From Bacillota bacterium (GTDB taxonomy: Bacteria > Bacillota > Clostridia > Lachnospirales > Lachnospiraceae): a DNA stretch of 12,729 nucleotides. Location: contig JAEZXP010000265.1 of NCBI GenBank assembly GCA_023419655.1, positions 1-12,729 on the forward strand, in the 5' to 3' direction. Of this stretch, positions 5,965 to 12,729 are shown piece after piece; within the stretch, counting starts at the first letter, position 1, and the number at the start of each line of letters is the position of its first letter. The notes under the pieces are model-generated. The model was not told the DNA's origin and made no database searches. It saw only the letters and a program-made list of their open reading frames with translations. A program made the position numbers and the translations under genes.

Positions 5965-7200
5965 ATGAAGAAAAATTTTTTGAACGGCTTTCTCGCAGGG
6001 CTATGCGGAGCGATATTCTTATTTCTTGTAGCGGGTGCAACATATTTGTATGTGATGGATGTGCCTGAAAAAGAAACGATTCCACCGAAGGATGTGTCGG
6101 CAGCTGAACAGGATGGCGACCCTTATGAGGAAATTGTTGAAAAGCTAACCGTGCTGCAGATGTTGATTGATACTTATTATCTCGAAGAAGTCGATACGGA
6201 TGCTCTGGCTACCGGTATCTACAGGGGCTTTGTGAACAGTCTGGATGACCCGTATTCAACATATTTTACCAAGGAGGAATATGCGAACCTGATTGAAAGC
6301 TCTTCCGGGGTATATCATGGTATCGGAGCCGTGGTGACCCAGGATATTAAAACAGGCATCATTACGATTGTCAGACCTTATGAGAACGGACCTGCATACA
6401 ATGCAGGCCTGCTGCCGGATGATATCCTGTATAAGGTGGAAGGTGAGGAGGTTACCGGGAAGGACCTGACAGAAGTAGTAAGTAAGATAAAGGGCAAAGA
6501 AGGCACCAAGGTCAATGTCTCCATATACAGGGAGGATGTTGCAGAGCCTATGGACTTTACGATTGTAAGAAAGAAAATCAATGTGCCTACCATCGAATAC
6601 GAGATGATGGAGAATGATATCGGGTATATTCAGATTGCTGAATTTGATGATATCACTATATCGCAGTTTTACAGTGCGGTGGATGAACTGGAAAAGATGG
6701 GAATGAAGGGTCTTGTAGTGGATGTAAGGAATAACCCGGGAGGGCTGTTGAATTCCGTAGTCGACATACTTGACAGAATTCTTCCGAAGAGTCTTATTGT
6801 ATATACGGAAGATAAAGGTAAAAAACGTGAGGAAGAGTATGCCGAGAATCCGGATGAATTTAACAAGCCTCTTGTGGTAATGATTAACGGCAACAGTGCC
6901 AGTGCTTCAGAAATATTTGCAGGTGCGTTGCAGGATTATGAAAAAGCCACGATTGTTGGCACGACAAGCTTTGGTAAGGGAATCGTGCAAAAGGTTATCC
7001 CTCTAACGGATGGGACGGCAATAAAACTGACGATATCCAAATATTTCACACCGAAAGGCAGGAATATCCATGGTACCGGTATCATACCCGATGTAGAAGT
7101 TGAGCTGGAGGATGAATTGAAGCAGCTTGTAACAATTCCCCGTGATAAGGATAATCAGCTTAAAAAGGCGATAGAGGTACTAAGAGAACAAATTAAATAA
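5965..7200 (+). CDS. S41 family carboxy-terminal processing peptidase (CtpA/CtpB-like)
   Basis: This is a serine protease with a Ser-Lys catalytic pair that trims or degrades extracytoplasmic proteins from their C-termini. The 411-residue product has an N-terminal membrane anchor (about 6-31, GFLAGLCGAIFLFLVAGATY). A helical region follows, then a PDZ domain (about 118-190, GIGAVV...GPAYNAGLLPDDIL) and the protease core. Spacing equal to that of E. coli Tsp and B. subtilis CtpB identifies Ser313 in NSASASEIFAGAL as nucleophile, Lys338 in SFGKG as base, and Gln342 as the third residue. The substrate-binding segment DVRNNPGG is at 253-260. The start follows GGAGG (5951-5955) with a 9-nt spacer. 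It lies 73 bp after the regulator, so joint transcription is possible, and it ends in an intrinsic terminator. Homologues act in sporulation signalling or cell-wall enzyme turnover; the substrate here is unknown. Confidence 0.93.
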   Translation: MKKNFLNGFLAGLCGAIFLFLVAGATYLYVMDVPEKETIPPKDVSAAEQDGDPYEEIVEKLTVLQMLIDTYYLEEVDTDALATGIYRGFVNSLDDPYSTYFTKEEYANLIESSSGVYHGIGAVVTQDIKTGIITIVRPYENGPAYNAGLLPDDILYKVEGEEVTGKDLTEVVSKIKGKEGTKVNVSIYREDVAEPMDFTIVRKKINVPTIEYEMMENDIGYIQIAEFDDITISQFYSAVDELEKMGMKGLVVDVRNNPGGLLNSVVDILDRILPKSLIVYTEDKGKKREEEYAENPDEFNKPLVVMINGNSASASEIFAGALQDYEKATIVGTTSFGKGIVQKVIPLTDGTAIKLTISKYFTPKGRNIHGTGIIPDVEVELEDELKQLVTIPRDKDNQLKKAIEVLREQIK

Positions 7201-7215
7201 AAGAGAAAACTTCAT

Positions 7216-7253
7216 GAGGCTGCCTGGTATATTGCGGGCGGCCTCCTATTTTT
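7216..7253 (+). terminator. Intrinsic terminator after the S41 peptidase gene
   Basis: GAGGCTGCC (7216-7224) pairs with GGCGGCCTC (7237-7245) over nine base pairs including one G-U, around a 12-nt loop, and is followed by TATTTTT (T-run 7249-7253). It separates the protease gene from the flagellar operon and implies that the latter needs its own promoter. Confidence 0.9.
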
Positions 7254-7288
7254 GAATACAACTTTTGCATTAACTTTTACGATATCTC

Positions 7289-7315
7289 TAATATATATTA
7301 AAAAGCAGCCGATAA
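7289..7315 (+). promoter_or_regulatory. SigD (sigma-28) flagellar promoter
   Basis: GCCGATAA at 7308-7315 is an exact match to the sigma-28 -10 element. Fifteen bases upstream lies TAAT (7289-7292), three of four matches to the TAAA -35 core. Transcription should start near 7323, giving a leader of about 48 nt before flgM. The position, after a terminator and before flgM, agrees with the known SigD control of the flgM-flgK-flgL region in Bacillus subtilis and makes flgM part of a feedback loop. Confidence 0.8.
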
Positions 7316-7370
7316 ATAATATAGGAATACGGAACAAATTAATCCTTTAAATTTGAAAGGTGGTGGGATG

Positions 7371-7649
7371 ATGCGTATCGATGCATATAACAAAGTAAGT
7401 CAGCTCTACAGTACAAATAATGTGAAAAAGACCGCAAAGCCAAGTAAAACAGGCTTTAGCGACAAGCTGGAGATATCTCAGACAGGGCTTGATTACAGGG
7501 TTGCAAAGCAGGCCGTTACACAGGCGTCTGATGCAAGAGAGGATAGAGTAAACGAAATTAAAAAGCGGATTGAATCAGGAACGTATAATATAAGCATGGA
7601 AGAGGTTGCTGAAAGAATTGTCAATCGTTATTTTGATGAATTGGCGTGA
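7371..7649 (+). CDS. flgM: Anti-sigma-28 factor FlgM
   Basis: FlgM holds the flagellar sigma factor SigD inactive until the hook is finished, when FlgM is exported or otherwise removed. The 92-residue product has the family layout. A disordered N-terminus starts MRIDAYNKVSQLY, a short DKLEIS motif (31-36) typical of Firmicute FlgM follows, and the C-terminal sigma-binding helices span about 55-90 (REDRVNEIKKRIESGTYNIS...VAERIVNRYF). AAAGGTGG (7356-7363) lies 7 nt before ATG 7371. The preceding ATG at 7368 and a TTG at 7353 are in frame but overlap or crowd that site, so I chose 7371. It is the first gene after the SigD promoter. Confidence 0.9.
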   Translation: MRIDAYNKVSQLYSTNNVKKTAKPSKTGFSDKLEISQTGLDYRVAKQAVTQASDAREDRVNEIKKRIESGTYNISMEEVAERIVNRYFDELA

Positions 7650-7672
7650 ATGATACCAGAAAGAGGTAGATT

Positions 7673-8188
7673 GTGGCAAGCTTAATGGATGAATTAATTG
7701 GTATATTAGAGAATGAGCAGGAAGTATATGAACGGTTGATTCCTGTTGTCAGAGAAAAGACACAGATCATTGTTAAGAATGACACAGCGGCTTTGCAGGA
7801 GATTACTGCGAAAGAGCAGGGGGCAATCGATCAGATAACAGTGCTCGAGAATAAGCGAATCAAGATAATGGAAAACATAAAAACTGTTCTCGGGAAAAAA
7901 GCAGATGAATTGAATTTAAGTACCTTGATTAGCCTGCTGAATAATCAGCAGAAGGAAAAGAGAGCGTTGTCTTTGATTCATGACAAGCTCAAGGATACGA
8001 TAAACACATTGGCAGAGATAAACGACAGAAATAAATTTTTGATTCAACAATCCCTAGAGATGATAGAGTTCAATATGAATTTTATTCAGAGTACAAGGAT
8101 GTCGCCGGGGAACAACACTTACACTAAAAATGCATCGCAAAATAGTGAAAAGTCTTTAGGAACAGGGATGTTCGATGCAAAACAATAA
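7673..8188 (+). CDS. flgN: Flagellar export chaperone FlgN
   Basis: FlgN is the cytoplasmic chaperone that binds the C-termini of FlgK and FlgL and delivers them to the type III export gate. The 171-residue product is almost entirely helical with heptad-like spacing. The opening block MDELIGILENEQEVYERLIPVVREKTQIIV matches the FlgN family pattern, and the C-terminal 35 residues are polar and probably disordered. The start is GTG at 7673 with GAGGT (7663-7667) 5 nt upstream; the next in-frame ATG, at 7685, would be too far from it. The gene is 23 bp after flgM and directly before the two flgK genes it should serve. Sequence conservation in this family is low, so position supports the call strongly. 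Confidence 0.85.
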   Translation: MASLMDELIGILENEQEVYERLIPVVREKTQIIVKNDTAALQEITAKEQGAIDQITVLENKRIKIMENIKTVLGKKADELNLSTLISLLNNQQKEKRALSLIHDKLKDTINTLAEINDRNKFLIQQSLEMIEFNMNFIQSTRMSPGNNTYTKNASQNSEKSLGTGMFDAKQ

Positions 8189-8209
8189 TAGAAGTGAGGT
8201 GGCATGCTT

Positions 8210-9940
8210 ATGTCTTCATTTGGAAGTCTGTATATAGGCGTTACAGGGCTTAATGTCAGTCAGGCAGCCCTTAATGTAACGTCACATAATCTGGCTAACG
8301 TAGACACGAAAGGATATGTAAGACAGCAGGCAGTAACAACTGATTTTCAATATTTAAAATGGGGAGAATCTCATCTTTCATCCATGCAGCGCGGCATGGG
8401 TGCTAACTTTGCTGAGGTAAAACAGGTGAGAGATATCTTTTTGGATAAAGCCTATCGCCAGGAGATTGGAAGACAGGCTTTTTATGAATCTCAATCCCAT
8501 GCTGTTAATGAGATACAAGAATTGTTCGGAGAAATGGAGGGAGTGCAATTCCAGAAAACAATGAAAGAATTCTGGGAAGCGCTGCAGGAGTTATCCAGAG
8601 AGCCTGATAATGTTATAGCACGGGCGTCATTTATTCAGGTAGCGGTTTCTTTTATTGAAAGAGCCGAAAAGATAAACAATCAGATGAATGATTACCAGGT
8701 TAATTTGAATACAAAGATTATAAATCAGGTCAGCCGGATTAATGAAATTGGTGAAGAGATTAGCAAGCTGAACACAAAAATCAGACATTACGAGAGTAAT
8801 GGAGTGGAGAAAGCCAATGATTTAAGAGATTACAGAAACACTCTTCTTGATGAGCTTGGTCAGATTGCTAATATTACATATAAAGAGAACGCGGTCGGTG
8901 TAGTCACAGTAAATCTTGAGGGCGTGCCATTTGTTACGGAAGATACCGTATATAAGATGAGTACGGTCAGGATAAACGAGAGCTCTCCGCTGTTGAAACC
9001 TATCTGGCCGTCCCATGGGGATGTGGATGTGTTTGATATGAGCAGACCGCCGTCTTCCATGAACAATACAGATATTGGCTCCTTGAAAGGACTGCTTCTT
9101 GCAAGAGGTGATAAGAAGGCCAATTATACGGATATACCGGTACGTGAACGATATGCAACGGATACTCAGTATGAGGATGCCGTGAGAGAATATAACAGCA
9201 AGGTTGACCCGTCTGTTATTATGACAGCACAGGCACAGTTTGACCAGCTGATACATGGAATTGTCACAATGATAAATGATACGCTGTCACCGAATAAGGA
9301 AGTAACCTTGGCGGACGGCACAAAGATAAAGATTTTAGATGAGGAAAATGCTCCTACAGGTACAGACTCGCAGAGAAAAACAGGAGAGGCTTTATTCACC
9401 AGAAAGTCTACTCCCCGTTACACCGATTATCAGGATATACAGATTATTAACGAAAGCGGAAATGTGGAGACGATAAGAGCCAGAATATATAATGAGGAAG
9501 ACCCTTCTGACAATTACAGTCTCTTTACGCTGGGAGAGATAGAGGTTAATCCGGTTATTCTGCAAAATAATTATGATTTGCCGTTGTCCAAGAGCGGAGA
9601 AAACGGAGCGTATGATATAGAGATGGTGCAGCAGCTTTTAACCAACTGGCAAAAGCCATTTGCTACCATATCGCCAAATACACTGACAAAGAATAATGTA
9701 AATGATTATTATATTTCATTTATGGCGGAAATAGCTAACAGAGGAGAAAAAATTAATTCCATAAGCGAGGACCAGGCATCAATGGTTATAAGCATAGATA
9801 ACAGGAGGTCCCAGGTTACCGGGGTATCTTCTGATGAGGAATTAACCAACCTGATTAAATTTCAGCATTCTTACAACGCTGCGGCAAGATATGTCAATGT
9901 TGTCAGTGAGATGCTGGAACATATCATTATGAACATGTAA
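8210..9940 (+). CDS. flgK: Flagellar hook-associated protein FlgK, first copy
   Basis: FlgK (HAP1) forms the first ring of the hook-filament junction outside the cell. The 576-residue product has both conserved ends. The N-terminal D0/D1 segment contains SLYIGVTGLNVSQAAL and SHNLANVDTKGYVRQ. A D1 helix region carries FWEALQELSREPDN, and NDLRDYRNTLLDELGQIANI follows near residue 205. The C-terminal helix ends SYNAAARYVNVVSEMLEHI. The middle third is the variable surface domain. GAGGTGG (8196-8202) is 7 nt before ATG 8210; the in-frame ATG at 8204 is only 1 nt from it and is unlikely. No cysteine is present, as is common for exported flagellar axial proteins. A second, diverged flgK follows after 30 bp. 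Confidence 0.92.
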   Translation: MSSFGSLYIGVTGLNVSQAALNVTSHNLANVDTKGYVRQQAVTTDFQYLKWGESHLSSMQRGMGANFAEVKQVRDIFLDKAYRQEIGRQAFYESQSHAVNEIQELFGEMEGVQFQKTMKEFWEALQELSREPDNVIARASFIQVAVSFIERAEKINNQMNDYQVNLNTKIINQVSRINEIGEEISKLNTKIRHYESNGVEKANDLRDYRNTLLDELGQIANITYKENAVGVVTVNLEGVPFVTEDTVYKMSTVRINESSPLLKPIWPSHGDVDVFDMSRPPSSMNNTDIGSLKGLLLARGDKKANYTDIPVRERYATDTQYEDAVREYNSKVDPSVIMTAQAQFDQLIHGIVTMINDTLSPNKEVTLADGTKIKILDEENAPTGTDSQRKTGEALFTRKSTPRYTDYQDIQIINESGNVETIRARIYNEEDPSDNYSLFTLGEIEVNPVILQNNYDLPLSKSGENGAYDIEMVQQLLTNWQKPFATISPNTLTKNNVNDYYISFMAEIANRGEKINSISEDQASMVISIDNRRSQVTGVSSDEELTNLIKFQHSYNAAARYVNVVSEMLEHIIMNM

Positions 9941-9970
9941 ATTGCCGTATAAAGTATAGTAGGAGGAAGC

Positions 9971-11827
9971 ATGGGATCGACATTTTTTGGTTTGAATATT
10001 GGACGTACAGGACTGTATACTTATCAGGCGGCTCTTGATACGACGGCTCATAATATAGCCAATGCAGAAACGGAAGGATACAGCAGACAGGTAGTAATCC
10101 AAAGAGCAGGCCGCGCCCTCAGGCTGAACAATTCATACGGAATGGCAGGAACCGGTGTAGATGTTATCGGAATAAACCAGCTCAGGGATGAGTATTACGA
10201 TATTAAGTTCAGAAAAAACAATACGATTTTAGGTGAATATGCCGGCAAAGCGTATTATATGACATCGATACAAAATTACCTGAATGATATCAGCGTAGAG
10301 GGATTTACGACCACATTTGATGAATTTTATAAAAGCCTGCAGGAGGTGGCCAACAATCCATCCAGCCTGGCGGTTCGCAGCCAGGTTATTAATTATGGCA
10401 AGAGCCTTACGGACTATTTTAATTCCCTGTCGACGAATCTGAAAAAAATACAGGAAGATTGTAATTTTGAGATACGAAATATGGTGGACAGTATCAATTC
10501 CAAGGCACAGCAGATAGCGTCCCTTACAAAGCAGATTAATACGCTTGAAGTCAATGGAGGTACTGCGAATGACCTTAGGGACCAGAGGGCAATGCTGGTG
10601 GATGAGCTGTCCCAGATAGCCAATGTATCGGTTACAGAGCAGGCAGTGGGGGATGGCGTCGGTGTCACACGCTATACGATTAAGATGGATGGACAGACTC
10701 TGGTAGATGGGAAGAATTACAATACGCTTCATGTTATTCCCAGAGAGAGAAAGCTCAACCAGAACGATATCGACGGATTATATGATGTGGCATGGGAAAA
10801 CGGCCAGCTGTTAAATCTCGGCAGCCCGAGTCTGGGAGGCTCTCTTAAAGCCCTCTATGAGGTCAGGGATGGTAATAACCGCCACAATCTCAGGGGAGAG
10901 GCAACAGGATTAACAGGTGACAGCTTTGTAACCGTAACCAATACCACAATCAATGACATAGAAAATCTTAATATTCCGGAGAGTGGTAAGATTACGATAG
11001 GAAATCAGGAATATAAATACCGTGGATTTAAGGTTGACATAGACAGTACGACAGGAAACTTTACCTATACATTTGAGCTGGAAGAGCCTCTTTGGGCGGA
11101 CGCCGCAGGTGCATCCGTTTCCGTAGGAGAAAGTATAAATTATAAAGGAATTCCTTATTATCTGGACCAGATGAATGTGTTTGTAAGAACATATGCCAAA
11201 GCATTTAATGATATCCACAGAAAAGGAAAGGATTTAGACAATAATGCCGGCATGGATTGCTTTACTGCCACGAATAAAGTCGGCGGCAGAGATTATGTAT
11301 TCGGACCGTATGAAGGGTCAAGTGACCAAGCGACATATAACTATAATACCTTTAATTCACAGACAGGAAGCTATTATGAGAATGTTCCGGAGGACAAACC
11401 TCTGTATGGCTCGTATTACCTTATGACAGCGGAGAATTTCGCGATTAACAGTAAGCTTCTTAATCAGCCCAGGCGCTTTGCTGCGGCTACGGATGTAATT
11501 AACGGAATAGATAACAATGATATTGCGGAAGCTCTGCTTGCATTAAAGACAGATAAAACCATGTTCGGGCAGGGTGAGCCCGGCGGATTTATGAAGACGC
11601 TGATTGCGGATGTCGGAATTGATACAAGAAAGGCAACCAACTTTGCTGAAAATCAGGAAAATATACTTCGGTCTATTTCAAGTCAGAGACTGACCGTATC
11701 CGGAGTGGATATGGATGAGGAAGCGATGAGTTTAATTCGGTTCCAGAATGCGTACAATCTTTCGTCAAAGGTTATCTCCGTAATGGATGAAATATATGAC
11801 AGACTGATAAATTATATGGGTGTATAA
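9971..11827 (+). CDS. flgK: Flagellar hook-associated protein FlgK, second copy
   Basis: This is a second complete FlgK-type hook-filament junction protein, 618 residues. Its N-terminus (FGLNIGRTGLYTYQAAL, HNIANAETEGYSRQ) and C-terminus (VSGVDMDEEAMSLIRFQNAYN, last helix ending DRLINYMGV) align with the D0/D1 parts of the first copy. The block NDLRDQRAMLVDELSQIANV matches NDLRDYRNTLLDELGQIANI of that copy. The central domain is longer and shows little similarity. Unlike the first copy it has two cysteines, C164 in the D1 helix and C430 in the central domain. AGGAGG (9961-9966) precedes the ATG. Both copies look intact, so this is not a decaying duplicate; it may form a separate ring or replace the other under some condition. 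Confidence 0.9.
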   Translation: MGSTFFGLNIGRTGLYTYQAALDTTAHNIANAETEGYSRQVVIQRAGRALRLNNSYGMAGTGVDVIGINQLRDEYYDIKFRKNNTILGEYAGKAYYMTSIQNYLNDISVEGFTTTFDEFYKSLQEVANNPSSLAVRSQVINYGKSLTDYFNSLSTNLKKIQEDCNFEIRNMVDSINSKAQQIASLTKQINTLEVNGGTANDLRDQRAMLVDELSQIANVSVTEQAVGDGVGVTRYTIKMDGQTLVDGKNYNTLHVIPRERKLNQNDIDGLYDVAWENGQLLNLGSPSLGGSLKALYEVRDGNNRHNLRGEATGLTGDSFVTVTNTTINDIENLNIPESGKITIGNQEYKYRGFKVDIDSTTGNFTYTFELEEPLWADAAGASVSVGESINYKGIPYYLDQMNVFVRTYAKAFNDIHRKGKDLDNNAGMDCFTATNKVGGRDYVFGPYEGSSDQATYNYNTFNSQTGSYYENVPEDKPLYGSYYLMTAENFAINSKLLNQPRRFAAATDVINGIDNNDIAEALLALKTDKTMFGQGEPGGFMKTLIADVGIDTRKATNFAENQENILRSISSQRLTVSGVDMDEEAMSLIRFQNAYNLSSKVISVMDEIYDRLINYMGV

Positions 11828-11854
11828 TGTGAAGAAAAAGTACTTCACATTATA
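11823..11854 (+). repeat. Perfect 12-bp hairpin over the stop codon of the second flgK
   Basis: TATAATGTGAAG (11823-11834) and CTTCACATTATA (11843-11854) are exact complements around an 8-nt loop, and the left arm contains the TAA stop. There is no T-run directly behind it. Two direct copies of AATTTGCAT follow (11856-11864 and 11872-11880). The structure sits 80 nt before flgL, so it may mark RNA processing, 3'-end protection or partial termination that tunes flgL relative to flgK. Confidence 0.65.
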
Positions 11855-11935
11855 TAATTTGCATAAAACGCAATTTGCATTTTTGTAAACAACATAATTT
11901 ACATTTAGATTTAAAGAGGAAGCAGGAGGTGCTCT

Positions 11936-12729
11936 ATGAGAATTACAAATCGTATGATGACGAATAATATGCTGGGCAATATTAATAAGAATAAACTTAA
12001 TGTATATAATCTCGAGCAGCAGTATTCAACAGGCAAGAAGATTCAAAAGCCTTCAGATGACCCGATTGTTGCGATTCGTGCGCTAAAGCTCAGGACGAAT
12101 CTTACAGAGCTGGAGCAGTATTATGGAAAGAATATTCCGGATGCAGACTCCTGGATGGATTTAACAGAAGGGGCACTAAAAACAATTAACAGTCTCCTTA
12201 AGCAGATTAATACAGATTGTGTTCAGGGAACAACGGACACCCTGACAGCTGAGAACCGGGAAGCGATTGTTAAAAATCTTCTTGAAATGAAGAATCAGAT
12301 ATACCAGGAGGGCAACACGAACTATGCCGGAAGGTATGTTTTTACCGGTTATAAGACAGACAGTTCCCTGACATTTATGGAAACTGTTAGGAACCTGGAA
12401 TATAAAATTACAGAGAAATTAGGCGGCGGCCAGATACAGTCCGTATCGAAGCTGTCGGGAGGTTATGAATTAAAGGATTATGACGACCCGGGCGTTACAT
12501 TTGATGTGTCTCCGAAATTAAAGAATATCTACAGGTTGAAGCTTTCCTATGATAAACTTGAGAACACGACGATAGGAAGTATTAGCTATTCTAAACCTGC
12601 AGCCGGAGGAGGTTCAGTTGCTCAGCCGCCGTTTACTGATATAAGGACAAAATCGATGTATGATACAGATGCGTATGATGTTGCCGACGACGAGATTCAT
12701 TTTATACATGAAACGGGAGAACTTATATT
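11936..12729 (+). CDS. flgL: Flagellar hook-associated protein FlgL, 3' partial
   Basis: FlgL (HAP3) forms the second junction ring, between FlgK and the flagellin filament. The frame is open from ATG 11936 to the window edge, giving 264 residues. The N-terminal D0/D1 helices are diagnostic of the flagellin/FlgL superfamily: MRITNRMMTNNML, LEQQYSTGKKIQKPSDDP (26-43), AIRALKLRTNL, and NYAGRYVFTGYKTD (129-142). A variable region follows (about 145-264) with a glycine-rich patch at 224-226. The C-terminal helix must lie beyond the window. GGAGGT (11925-11930) precedes the ATG. One cysteine, C95, is in the predicted D1 helix. As the gene after flgK it completes the hook-filament junction set. Confidence 0.93.
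   Translation, partial: MRITNRMMTNNMLGNINKNKLNVYNLEQQYSTGKKIQKPSDDPIVAIRALKLRTNLTELEQYYGKNIPDADSWMDLTEGALKTINSLLKQINTDCVQGTTDTLTAENREAIVKNLLEMKNQIYQEGNTNYAGRYVFTGYKTDSSLTFMETVRNLEYKITEKLGGGQIQSVSKLSGGYELKDYDDPGVTFDVSPKLKNIYRLKLSYDKLENTTIGSISYSKPAAGGGSVAQPPFTDIRTKSMYDTDAYDVADDEIHFIHETGELI

Noticed and set aside
8822..9399. Long minus-strand open frames inside flgK copy 1, with similar ones inside truA, the CdaR gene and flgK copy 2
   Set aside because: They lie wholly inside well-supported genes, lack ribosome binding sites and recognisable motifs, and have low-complexity composition typical of antisense frames.

Overview
The window is chromosomal DNA of a motile, low-to-moderate GC Firmicute, most likely a member of the Lachnospiraceae (Clostridium cluster XIVa). 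Three things point there: the order ecfA2-ecfT-truA-...-rplM-rpsI, which is the tail of the ribosomal-protein supercluster in Firmicutes; strong AGGAGG-type ribosome binding sites with occasional TTG and GTG starts; and a sigma-28 (SigD)-type flagellar operon flgM-flgN-flgK-flgK-flgL. All genes are on the plus strand. The family assignment is inference from layout and protein style, not from a database search.

Region 1 (1-3240) holds the 3' part of ecfA2, then ecfT (together the ATPase and scaffold of the group II energy-coupling factor vitamin transporter), truA (tRNA pseudouridine synthase) and an MgtC/SapB-family membrane protein. Region 2 (3241-4311) is the rplM-rpsI ribosomal operon. It is driven by a perfect-consensus sigma-A promoter (TTGACA, 17 bp, TATAAT) and has a structured leader of about 140 nt that probably belongs to the L13 autoregulatory leader class.

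Region 3 (4312-4802) is about 490 bp without a gene, and it is the most unusual part. A very long bidirectional-type terminator hairpin is nested inside a 13-bp perfect inverted repeat that starts 2 bp after the rpsI stop codon. A second hairpin lies beside it, and degenerate copies of the same motifs follow for another 120 bp. It looks like a palindromic MITE-like or dispersed repeat cluster. The last 100 bp carry a probable promoter for the next gene.

Region 4 (4803-7200) encodes a CdaR/PucR-type transcriptional regulator and a membrane-anchored S41 carboxy-terminal processing protease, closed by an intrinsic terminator. Region 5 (7201-12729) starts with a SigD-type promoter (exact GCCGATAA -10) and runs flgM (anti-sigma-28), flgN (chaperone for FlgK/FlgL), two tandem, diverged, full-length flgK genes and a flgL cut by the window edge. 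These form one late flagellar unit: the hook-filament junction proteins, their chaperone, and the factor whose export reports hook completion and releases SigD. I found no phage, plasmid, CRISPR, tRNA, rRNA or defence genes.
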